Under the pieces are notes generated by a model that was given only the letters and a program-made list of their open reading frames with translations, searched no databases and was not told the origin of the DNA. Below, piece after piece: positions 1-5,257 of a stretch of DNA of 5,766 bases. The stretch is from positions 1 to 5,766 of the forward strand of contig JAOPUY010000305.1 in assembly GCA_025963265.1 (NCBI GenBank), given 5' to 3'. The DNA comes from Frankiales bacterium (GTDB lineage Bacteria; Actinomycetota; Actinomycetes; Mycobacteriales; Jatrophihabitantaceae). A program made the position numbers and the translations under genes. Each line of letters starts with the position of its first letter. The first letter of the stretch is position 1.

Positions 1-67
1 AGCCGAACCGCCCGTCGCGGGGCAGCAGCTCGGCGGGAATCGGCGGGATCACGGGGGTGGGGCTCAC
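1..67 (-). CDS. serC: Phosphoserine aminotransferase, N-terminal fragment (cut by window edge)
   Basis: Only the first 22 codons lie in the window, reading (M)SPTPVIPPIPAELLPRDGRFG and running off the left edge. The PRDGRFG block, about 15 residues from the start, matches the beginning of actinobacterial SerC proteins; the M. tuberculosis protein has IKPRDGRFGSGPSK at the same distance, as I recall it. SerC is a cytoplasmic PLP enzyme that transaminates 3-phosphohydroxypyruvate to phosphoserine in serine biosynthesis. I chose the GTG at 67-65 because its length fits the family and a -10-like GATGAT sits six bases upstream, which suggests a leaderless mRNA. An in-frame ATG at 106-104 shares one base with the stop of the upstream oxidoreductase (TGATG) and would add 13 residues; it is the main alternative. 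The family call rests on a short stretch, so confidence is moderate to good. Confidence 0.72.
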   Translation of the reverse strand, partial: MSPTPVIPPIPAELLPRDGRFG

Positions 68-73
68 CACGCC

Positions 74-103
74 ATCATCCCAGGCGCCGCCGACCGATTT
101 CAG
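74..103 (-). promoter_or_regulatory. Candidate leaderless promoter of serC
   Basis: On the minus strand a CTGAAA (103-98, four of six matches to TTGACA) is followed after 18 bases by GATGAT (79-74). Six bases then separate this hexamer from the GTG start at 67. That spacing places the transcription start at or next to the start codon. No Shine-Dalgarno sequence is visible before the GTG. Actinobacteria use leaderless transcripts widely, but the assignment here is by eye. Confidence 0.4.
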
Positions 104-105
104 CA

Positions 106-756
106 TCAGCGCCGAGCGGTCTCGGCCGCCTGCTCGAGCAGACCGAGCAGCGTGGCCGGCGGTTGCGCTCCGGCCACCCCGATCGCGCGATCGGCGACGA
201 AGGTCGGGACCGAGGTGACCCCGAGCTGCTGCGCCTCGATCAAGCTGCGGGCCACCGCCGCGGCCACCGCGGGATCGCTCGCCGCCCGTTCAATCGCCGC
301 GTCGCTGAGGCCGGCCGCCGCACCGGCCCGGTGCAGGACGGCCGGATCGGCGACGTCCTCGCCGTGCTCGAAGTGCGCCGCGAACAACTGCGCCGCGACG
401 GTCTGCTGGGCCTCGAAACCGCCCTCTTCGTAGGCCAGCTCGATCAGCTGGTGGGCCGCGCGGGTGTCGGCCGCGATCGCCTGTCCGAGCTGAAACTTCA
501 GACCGACGCCGGCCGCCACCTCGGTCACCCGGTCGGTCATCGCGGCCGCCTGCGGCCCGAACCGCTCGGCCAAATGCGCGCTCATCGGCCGGCTCGGGCC
601 CGTGAAGTCGGGCTGCAGCAGGTAGGGCCGGTAACGCAGCGCCACCTCGCCGCCGTCGGCGGTGAAGAGCCGCACGGCCTCCGCGAGGTTCGTCTTGCCG
701 ATGTAGCACCAGGGGCAGATGACGTCGGAGAAGATCTCCAGCTGAACCGGGCTCAT
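106..756 (-). CDS. FrnE/DsbA-family thiol oxidoreductase
   Basis: A 216-residue protein with the FrnE-like thioredoxin fold of the DsbA superfamily. The N-terminal strand EIFSDVICPWCYIG carries the redox motif CPWC at residues 14-17. The partner loop with the cis-proline is at 183-186 (V-P-T-F), and between them lies the alpha-helical insert (about 55-175) typical of the family. The length is normal for FrnE. There is no signal peptide or membrane segment, so it should act in the cytoplasm, probably in thiol-disulfide exchange; the substrate is unknown. Related folds include 2-hydroxychromene-2-carboxylate isomerases and glutathione S-transferase kappa, but CPWC favours an oxidoreductase. The ATG at 756 is the only start available, because a stop lies about 19 codons upstream in frame. 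The ribosome site is weak (GGACGGTGGCGGC). The start overlaps the end of a possible small frame (ATGA), and serC follows within 40 bases. Confidence 0.9.
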   Translation of the reverse strand: MSPVQLEIFSDVICPWCYIGKTNLAEAVRLFTADGGEVALRYRPYLLQPDFTGPSRPMSAHLAERFGPQAAAMTDRVTEVAAGVGLKFQLGQAIAADTRAAHQLIELAYEEGGFEAQQTVAAQLFAAHFEHGEDVADPAVLHRAGAAAGLSDAAIERAASDPAVAAAVARSLIEAQQLGVTSVPTFVADRAIGVAGAQPPATLLGLLEQAAETARR

Positions 757-896
757 GCCGCCACCGTCCGCAGCTGGCTCAGTTCATCCTCGCTGAGCCT
801 CAGCGGCTGCGGAGGCAGTAGTTCACCGAACGGCCCGAGGGCCAAGTCGGAGTGCGGGTGAATGTGAAGGCCGGTGTCGGCGGCAGCTAGTCCCAT
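753..896 (-). CDS. Possible small hypothetical protein, perhaps a frameshifted or decayed gene
   Basis: A 47-codon minus-strand frame starts at ATG 896-894 and ends in a TGA that overlaps the ATG of the oxidoreductase (ATGA), an arrangement typical of coupled genes. The peptide includes HIHPHSDLALGPFGELLPP and an amphipathic end, LRLSEDELSQLR. I do not recognise it. About three quarters of its codons end in G or C, less than in the neighbouring genes. The same frame stays open upstream to the end of citA (residues DEPWKIVGVGG and on) but has no start codon there. In a different frame a GTG at 943-941 overlaps the citA stop (GTGA) and ends after 18 codons, so one lost or gained base near 935-940 could have split a gene of about 64 codons. 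Against it: the ATG lies in the loop of the strong hairpin at 876-917 and has no ribosome site. Confidence 0.38.
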   Translation of the reverse strand: MGLAAADTGLHIHPHSDLALGPFGELLPPQPLRLSEDELSQLRTVAA

Positions 897-917
897 ATCG
901 GGACCAACGCCGCCGAC
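876..917 (-). terminator. Long stable hairpin after citA, probable terminator without a U-tract
   Basis: This is a near-perfect inverted repeat. Arms 909-917 and 876-884 (GTCGGCGGC/GCCGCCGAC) pair over nine bases. After one bulged U, four more pairs (two of them G-U) lead into GUCCC/GGGAC and a five-base loop, GAUAU. In the citA transcript this gives 18 pairs and starts 22 bases after the citA stop. No run of U follows, but many actinobacterial terminators lack one. It would work on either strand. Part of the symmetry may come from codons if the small frame across it is real. Confidence 0.6.
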
Positions 918-939
918 TCCGACGATCTTCCACGGCTCG

Positions 940-2046
940 TCACAGGTGCGCGATCGCGTCCCAGCCCTCGACGTCGCTCGGCTTGCGCAGGGCCGGCCCG
1001 ATGTAGCGGGCCGACGGGCGGACCAGCCGGCCGGTCTTCTTCTGCTCCATGATGTGCGCGCACCAGCCGGCGGTGCGGGCGCAGCTGAACAGCGAGCCCA
1101 TCATGTGCGGGGGCACCTCGGCGAAGTCCAGGGTGACCGCGGCCCAGAACTCGACGTTGGTCTCGATGGCGTGATCGGGCCGACGCTCGCGCAGCTCGGT
1201 CAGCGCCGCCTGCTCCAGGGCGACGGCGACGTCGTAGCGCGGTGCGTTGAGCTCTTTGCAGGTGCGCCGCAGCACTCGGGCGCGGGGGTCCTCAGCCCGG
1301 TAGACCCGATGGCCGAAGCCCATCATGCGCTCTTTGCGGTCGAGGATGTCGGTGACGACCTTGCGCGCGTCGCCCGTCTTCTCGACGGCTTCGATCATCG
1401 GCAGCACTCGGGCCGGGGCCCCGCCGTGCAGCGGCCCGGACATCGCGCCGATGGCGCCGGAGATCGCCGCGGCGACGTCGGCCCCGGTCGAGGCGATCAC
1501 CCGGGCGGTGAAGGTGGAGGCGTTCATGCCGTGCTCGGCGGCCGAGACGAAGTAGGCGTCGACCGCGGCGACGTGCTTGGGGTCCGGTTCGCCGCGCCAG
1601 CGGGTCATGAACCGCTCGACGATGGTCCGGGACTGGTCGATGCGCGACTGCGGCACGGCCGGAGCCCCGACGCCGCGGGCCGACTGGGCCACGTAGGACA
1701 GCGCCATCACCGAGGCCCGGGCGGCTTGCTCGCGAGCCTCGTCGTCGCTGATGTCCAGCAGCGGGCGATAACCCCAGATGGGCGAGAGCATGGCCAAGGC
1801 GGCCTGGACGTCGACTCGGACATCGCCGGTGTGAACCGGGATCGGGAACGGCTCGGCCGGTGGTAGGCCGGGTCCGAACTTTCCGTCCACCAGCAAGGCC
1901 CAGACGTTGCCGAAGGTCACGTGACCGACTAGGTCTTCGATGTTGACGCCCCGGTACAACAGCGCGCCGCCGTCCTTGTCCGGCTCGGCAATCTCGGTTT
2001 CGAACGCGATGACGCCCTCTAGGCCCGGGCTGAAATCGTCGGACAT
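940..2046 (-). CDS. citA: Citrate synthase, CitA type
   Basis: A 368-residue cytoplasmic enzyme that condenses oxaloacetate and acetyl-CoA to citrate. The protein is close to M. tuberculosis CitA (about 373 residues) along its whole length, as I recall that sequence. Recognisable blocks are EIAEPDKDGGALLYRG (18-33), SAAEHGMNAST (168-178), GPLHGGAPARVLPM (204-217) with active-site His207, MGFGHRVYRAEDPRARVL (242-259) with active-site His246, TNVEFWAAV (296-304) and RPSARYIGP (343-351). The last block is in the CoA/citrate-contact region. The position usually held by the catalytic Asp (NVDF in E. coli GltA) is Glu299 here; recalled mycobacterial CitA has Glu too. The start at 2046 is favoured by GGAGAG six bases upstream and by alignment. 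An in-frame ATG at 2073 would put that ribosome site inside the gene. It is divergent from pdxH, and a strong hairpin follows its stop. Methylcitrate synthase is a less likely alternative. Confidence 0.93.
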   Translation of the reverse strand: MSDDFSPGLEGVIAFETEIAEPDKDGGALLYRGVNIEDLVGHVTFGNVWALLVDGKFGPGLPPAEPFPIPVHTGDVRVDVQAALAMLSPIWGYRPLLDISDDEAREQAARASVMALSYVAQSARGVGAPAVPQSRIDQSRTIVERFMTRWRGEPDPKHVAAVDAYFVSAAEHGMNASTFTARVIASTGADVAAAISGAIGAMSGPLHGGAPARVLPMIEAVEKTGDARKVVTDILDRKERMMGFGHRVYRAEDPRARVLRRTCKELNAPRYDVAVALEQAALTELRERRPDHAIETNVEFWAAVTLDFAEVPPHMMGSLFSCARTAGWCAHIMEQKKTGRLVRPSARYIGPALRKPSDVEGWDAIAHL

Positions 2047-2052
2047 GGACTT

Positions 2053-2058
2053 CTCTCC
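2053..2058 (-). promoter_or_regulatory. Shine-Dalgarno site that sets the citA start
   Basis: GGAGAG on the minus strand lies six bases before the ATG at 2046-2044. It is the best ribosome binding site in the window. It decides for the 368-residue product over the nine-residue-longer form starting at 2073. Confidence 0.75.
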
Positions 2059-2109
2059 GATCATCAGGTGCACTCACAGGTGCGGCGGGGGTCCCGTCGT
2101 CGCAGCCGG

Positions 2110-2147
2110 GGGAGCCGCCAGGACGATAATCTGTCGCGGCTGCTCCC
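2110..2147. promoter_or_regulatory. Imperfect dyad over the citA promoter, candidate operator
   Basis: Two ten-base arms, GGGAGCCGCC (2110-2119) and GGCTGCTCCC (2138-2147), are inverted repeats with nine of ten matches around an 18-base centre. The centre contains the only AT-rich patch of the citA-pdxH gap and the candidate citA -10 box. If transcription starts near 2119, most of the dyad lies upstream of the RNA, so it would act as DNA, as a regulator site. No known operator consensus is recognised. Confidence 0.35.
2126..2131 (-). promoter_or_regulatory. Candidate -10 box of citA
   Basis: GATTAT on the minus strand matches four of six bases of TATAAT and lies in the AT-rich patch of an otherwise GC-rich gap. 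No convincing -35 element is seen at 16-18 bases upstream (TTGGGA is present but only 12 bases away). Use of this box would give a citA leader of about 70 bases. Confidence 0.4.
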
Positions 2148-2211
2148 AACCCGCCATTCTTGCCTATCTCTAGGTGCGGCGGGTATGCGACCTGGCTGAA
2201 GAGCCGACTGA

Positions 2212-2217
2212 GACAAT
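2212..2217 (+). promoter_or_regulatory. Candidate -10 box of pdxH, leaderless type
   Basis: GACAAT lies six bases before the GTG at 2224, so transcription would begin at or beside the start codon. No -35 element of any strength is visible. The bases CGAGGG between the hexamer and the GTG are too close to the start to serve as a normal Shine-Dalgarno site. The box sits in the gap shared with the divergent citA. Confidence 0.42.
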
Positions 2218-2223
2218 CGAGGG

Positions 2224-2943
2224 GTGATCGACATCGCGCGGCAGCCTTCGGCCGACCTCCCGGCCTCCAGCGCCCGCGGGCCGGTCGCCGCCGACTCGGG
2301 CGACAGCCTGGCGACGGTGCGGCGCTCCTACGGCCGCGGCGCGCTCTCCGAGCAGTCGGTGGCCGACACCTGGATCGAGCAGTTGCGGCAGTGGTACGAG
2401 CAGGCGGCCGCCGAGCCGGCCATTGGCGAGCCGAACGCGATGCAGCTGGCGACCGTGGACGCGGCCGGGCGTCCGGACGTCCGGACGGTGTTGGCCCGCG
2501 AGATCTCCGAGCGTGGGGTGGTGTTCTACACCAACTACGAGTCGGCCAAGGGCCAGCAGCTCACCGCCGCGCCCTACGCGGCGGCGGTGTTCGCGTGGCT
2601 GCCGCTGGAACGTCAGGCTCGCTTGCGCGGACCGGTGACCCGGGTCGGCGCCGAGGAGACCGCCGCGTATTTCGCCAGTCGGCCGCGTGAGGCCCAGATC
2701 GGGGCTTGGGCCTCGCCGCAGTCCCAGCCGATCGCCGGGCGGGCCGAGCTCGATCGTCGGCTGGCCGAGGTCACCGAGCGGTTCGCCGGCCAACCGCTGA
2801 CCCCGCCGCCCTTCTGGGGCGGCTACCGCATCCAGGTGGCCGAGATCGAGTTCTGGCAGGGCCGCGAGTTTCGGCTGCACGACCGCATCCGGTTCCGTCG
2901 CGGCGCGGACGGCGACTGGTCGCGGGAACGGCTCGCTCCGTGA
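2224..2943 (+). CDS. pdxH: Pyridoxamine/pyridoxine 5'-phosphate oxidase
   Basis: A 239-residue FMN flavoenzyme of the cytoplasm that oxidises pyridoxamine or pyridoxine 5'-phosphate to PLP with O2. Family blocks appear in order: RPDVRTVL (83-90), VVFYTNYESAKG (99-110), RQARLRGPV (130-138), YFASRPREAQIGAWASPQS (149-167), PPFWGGYRI (195-203) and the closing signature IEFWQGREFRLHDR (208-221), then W...RLAP at the C-terminus. Arg217 and His219 of RLHDR match the E. coli substrate-contact residues 197 and 199. At the phosphate pocket, E. coli Lys72 is Arg92 here and Ser137 is Ala157; Tyr149 and Arg153 are kept. The N-terminus is about 19 residues longer than in E. coli and low in complexity. The GTG start is supported by the -10-like box just upstream. 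The stop overlaps the next gene's start (GTGA). Confidence 0.95.
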   Translation: MIDIARQPSADLPASSARGPVAADSGDSLATVRRSYGRGALSEQSVADTWIEQLRQWYEQAAAEPAIGEPNAMQLATVDAAGRPDVRTVLAREISERGVVFYTNYESAKGQQLTAAPYAAAVFAWLPLERQARLRGPVTRVGAEETAAYFASRPREAQIGAWASPQSQPIAGRAELDRRLAEVTERFAGQPLTPPPFWGGYRIQVAEIEFWQGREFRLHDRIRFRRGADGDWSRERLAP

Positions 2944-4250
2944 CGGGTTGGCTCAAGCACCACGCGGTCGACACCAGGCCGCTGCGGATTCCGGAGTTCC
3001 GGCGTCAGATCGTCGGGCAGGGCACGTCCTTCATCGGCTCGATGCTGACCCAGGTCGCCGTCCCAGTCCAGGTCTATGACCTGTCGCACTCCTCGCTGGA
3101 AGTCGGCTTCGTGGGCTTGGTGGGCTTCGTCCCGCTGGTCATCTTCGGGCTCTACGGCGGGGCCATCGCCGACGTGGTGGACCGGCGGACGCTGTATCTG
3201 ATCTCCTCGATCGGCGTCTGGGCGGTCACCCTCGGCCTGCTGGCCCAGACGGTGCTGCACTCGGCCAGCGTGCCGCTGATCCTGGGGCTGATGGCCGTCC
3301 AATCGGCGCTGTTCGGGGTCTCCTCGGCCGCCCGCGGGGCGATCATTCCGCGAATCGTGAGCGCTGACCTGGTGCCTTCGGCCAACACGCTGACGTTCAC
3401 CGTCAGCAACGTCGGCCAGGTGATCGGCCCGCTGATCGCCGGCGTGCTAGTCACCCGGCACAACGGGTTCACCTGGGCCTATGGCACCGACGCCGCCCTG
3501 TTCACCATGGCGCTCTACGCCGCCATCCGGTTGCCGAGCATCCCGCCGGACGGCAACGCGACCAAGGCTGGCTTCCGCTCGGTGTTCGAGGGACTGTCTT
3601 TCATCATCGCCCGCCCGGTGCTGTTGATGTCCTTCGCGGTCGACATCGTGGCGATGATCTTCGCGATGCCGCGGGCCCTGTATCCGCAAGTGGCCGCCGA
3701 CCGCTGGCACGGCGACGTCGGCCCGCTGTACGCCGCGATCGCCATCGGGGCGGTGATCGCCGGCTTGTCCAGCGGCTGGATCGGCCGGATCCGACGGCAG
3801 GGGATCGCCCTCACCGGCGCGATTGTCGGTTGGGGCGTCTGCATCGCGGCCTCGGGGCTGGCGCATCAGCTCTGGCTGGTGGTGCTGCTGCTGGCGGTGG
3901 CCGGCGCCGCCGACCTGATCAGCGCGGTCTACCGGCAGACCATCCTGCAGACTTACGCCCCGGATGAGATGCGCGGGCGGATGCAGGGCGTCTTCGTCGT
4001 GGTGGTCGCCGGCGGCCCCCGGCTCGGCGATCTGCGCGCTGGCGCCACCGCGGCGGCGACCTCGGCCACCTTCTCCTGGGTCGGCGGCGGCATCGCCTGC
4101 ATCGTGATCGTGCTGATCGCCGCCCTGCTGGTGCGACCCTTCTGGCACTACGACGCCTTCGCGGCCAAACCGGAGGACGACGCCCGCTCGGCTCAGGAGG
4201 CTGAGCGGCTGGTCGCGGCCGAGCTGGGAGCCGACCCGCCCGCGCTGTGA
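2940..4250 (+). CDS. Major facilitator transporter, EntS/MFS_3-like
   Basis: A 436-residue inner-membrane protein with many hydrophobic stretches, for example about 54-75, 86-106, 110-128, 160-172, 183-197, 228-245, 261-280, 288-305, 310-325 and 378-398, consistent with a 12-helix MFS fold. The loop between helices 2 and 3 has GGAIADVVDRRTLYL (73-87), the MFS motif A. The repeated half has DEMRGRMQGVFVVVVAGGPRLGDLRAG (342-368), typical of the MFS_3/EntS-like exporters. The charged tail (about 408-436) is cytoplasmic. The substrate cannot be told from sequence; siderophore or drug export is known for relatives. I chose the GTG at 2940 because it overlaps the pdxH stop by four bases. The frame is open back to 2706, but that part is the antisense-free shadow of pdxH, arginine-rich and not transporter-like. 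Coupling to pdxH hints at a shared transcript. Confidence 0.88.
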   Translation: MTGWLKHHAVDTRPLRIPEFRRQIVGQGTSFIGSMLTQVAVPVQVYDLSHSSLEVGFVGLVGFVPLVIFGLYGGAIADVVDRRTLYLISSIGVWAVTLGLLAQTVLHSASVPLILGLMAVQSALFGVSSAARGAIIPRIVSADLVPSANTLTFTVSNVGQVIGPLIAGVLVTRHNGFTWAYGTDAALFTMALYAAIRLPSIPPDGNATKAGFRSVFEGLSFIIARPVLLMSFAVDIVAMIFAMPRALYPQVAADRWHGDVGPLYAAIAIGAVIAGLSSGWIGRIRRQGIALTGAIVGWGVCIAASGLAHQLWLVVLLLAVAGAADLISAVYRQTILQTYAPDEMRGRMQGVFVVVVAGGPRLGDLRAGATAAATSATFSWVGGGIACIVIVLIAALLVRPFWHYDAFAAKPEDDARSAQEAERLVAAELGADPPAL

Positions 4251-4273
4251 TGGCCCGGCGGGTGCACTAGTTT
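4245..4273 (+). promoter_or_regulatory. Candidate leaderless promoter of the epimerase gene
   Basis: TAGTTT (4268-4273) fits the TAnnnT form of actinobacterial -10 boxes and ends seven bases before the ATG at 4281. CTGTGA (4245-4250), three of six matches to TTGACA, lies 17 bases upstream and overlaps the transporter stop codon. The GGGCGGC spacer is too close to the ATG to be a good ribosome site. Confidence 0.5.
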
Positions 4274-4280
4274 GGGCGGC

Positions 4281-5177
4281 ATGTCACTGACTGGGCAGCT
4301 GTATGAGATAACCGCGGGCGACTACACCGCCTGGATCTCCGACGTGGGCGCCGGCCTGGCCGGGCTCTGGTTCGGCGATCGTCCGATCACCGCGGTGTGG
4401 CCGGCGGGCGCGCTGCCCCCGATGTCCTCCGGCGGCGTGCTCATTCCCTGGCCGAACCGGATCCGTGACGCCCAATACCGCCATGGCGGCCAGGACTTCC
4501 AGCTGCCGTTGACCGAGCCGGCTCAGCACAACGCCAGCCACGGCCTGGTCCGCTGGGCTCGGTTCGAACTCCTCGACAGCACCGCCGCGTCGCTGACCTT
4601 CGTCCACGACCTGGTGCCCCAGACCGGCTACCCGTTCGAGTTGCTGATCCGGATCAGCTATGTGCTGTCGGCCGAAACCGGTCTGAGCGTGCACACCGCG
4701 GTGACCAATCACGGCGAGCGCCCGGCCCCCTTCGGCATCGGGTTCCACCCCTACCTCGATCTCGACGGGCACGAGCTCGACCACGCCGTGATCGACCTGC
4801 CGGCGAGCTCGATGTACCTGGTCGACGAGCGTCAGATCCCGACCGAGCAGGTGCCGGTGGCCGGCACGCCGTATCAGCTCAGCCCGGCCCGCGCGCTCGG
4901 ATCGTTGCGGCTGGATCACGGCTTCACCGAGTTGCACGGCTCCCGCGCGATCGTCGAGTTCGGCTCCGACCGCACCGAGCTCTGGTGGGGCGAGGAGTTC
5001 GGCTACCTGCAGGTCTTCACCCCGCCGATCGAGCGGTTCAAGCGGACGGCCATCGCGATCGAGCCGATGTCCTGCGCGGCGAACGCGTTCCAGAGCGGCG
5101 ACGGCCTGATCGTCCTGGAGCCAGCCGCGAGCTGGACCGCGACCTGGGGCATCGCCGCCGGCACCCCCATCGGCTGA
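4281..5177 (+). CDS. Aldose 1-epimerase (mutarotase) family protein
   Basis: A 298-residue cytoplasmic protein of the galactose-mutarotase beta-sandwich superfamily, which interconverts alpha and beta anomers of aldoses. Seen in order: GGVLIPWPNRIRDAQY (51-66), the sugar-site loop HNASHGLVRW (83-92) with His87, FGIGFHPYL (151-159) with catalytic-type His156, LDHGFTEL (211-218) with Asp212, and IAIEPMSCAANAFQSGDGLIVLEP (258-281) with Glu261 as the likely catalytic base. The length is usual. It looks closer to the YihR-like branch than to classical GalM, so the sugar is uncertain. The start at ATG 4281 follows the -10 box by seven bases; an in-frame TTG at 4272 lies inside that box and is unlikely. 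It stands 30 bases after the transporter but appears to have its own promoter, and no sugar-pathway gene is adjacent. Confidence 0.9.
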   Translation: MSLTGQLYEITAGDYTAWISDVGAGLAGLWFGDRPITAVWPAGALPPMSSGGVLIPWPNRIRDAQYRHGGQDFQLPLTEPAQHNASHGLVRWARFELLDSTAASLTFVHDLVPQTGYPFELLIRISYVLSAETGLSVHTAVTNHGERPAPFGIGFHPYLDLDGHELDHAVIDLPASSMYLVDERQIPTEQVPVAGTPYQLSPARALGSLRLDHGFTELHGSRAIVEFGSDRTELWWGEEFGYLQVFTPPIERFKRTAIAIEPMSCAANAFQSGDGLIVLEPAASWTATWGIAAGTPIG

Positions 5178-5179
5178 CC

Positions 5180-5207
5180 CCAACTCTGCGTTGGAGCATC
5201 GGGCTCC
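5180..5207. terminator. Weak hairpins between convergent genes
   Basis: The 80-base gap between the epimerase and photolyase stops holds two short, mutually exclusive stems: CCAAC/GTTGG (5180-5184 with 5190-5194) and GGAGC/GCTCC (5193-5197 with 5203-5207). Each has five pairs and a five-base loop, with no T-run. A terminator is expected between convergent genes, but neither stem is strong evidence for one. Confidence 0.22.
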
Positions 5208-5257
5208 CGGCCCAAGCGACTTGACCCGAGACCCCGGTGCGCAAAACGCGGCGAGGG

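Noticed and set aside
874..1866. 330-codon plus-strand open frame opposite citA
   Set aside because: The opposite strand encodes a full citrate synthase with all its motifs; this product is low-complexity Gly/Arg/Asp.
2047..2073. Nine-residue-longer citrate synthase from ATG 2073
   Set aside because: It would place the clear GGAGAG ribosome site inside the coding region, and the extra residues have no match in recalled CitA.
2160..2880. Open frames overlapping pdxH on both strands
   Set aside because: They are shadows of pdxH, with Arg-rich or low-complexity products and no family signature.
2706..2939. Longer N-terminus of the transporter
   Set aside because: This part lies inside pdxH in another frame, is Arg-rich and unlike any transporter; the GTG at 2940 gives the normal length and a GTGA overlap.
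4272..4280. TTG start at 4272 for the epimerase
   Set aside because: The codon overlaps the TAGTTT promoter box; ATG 4281 is better placed.
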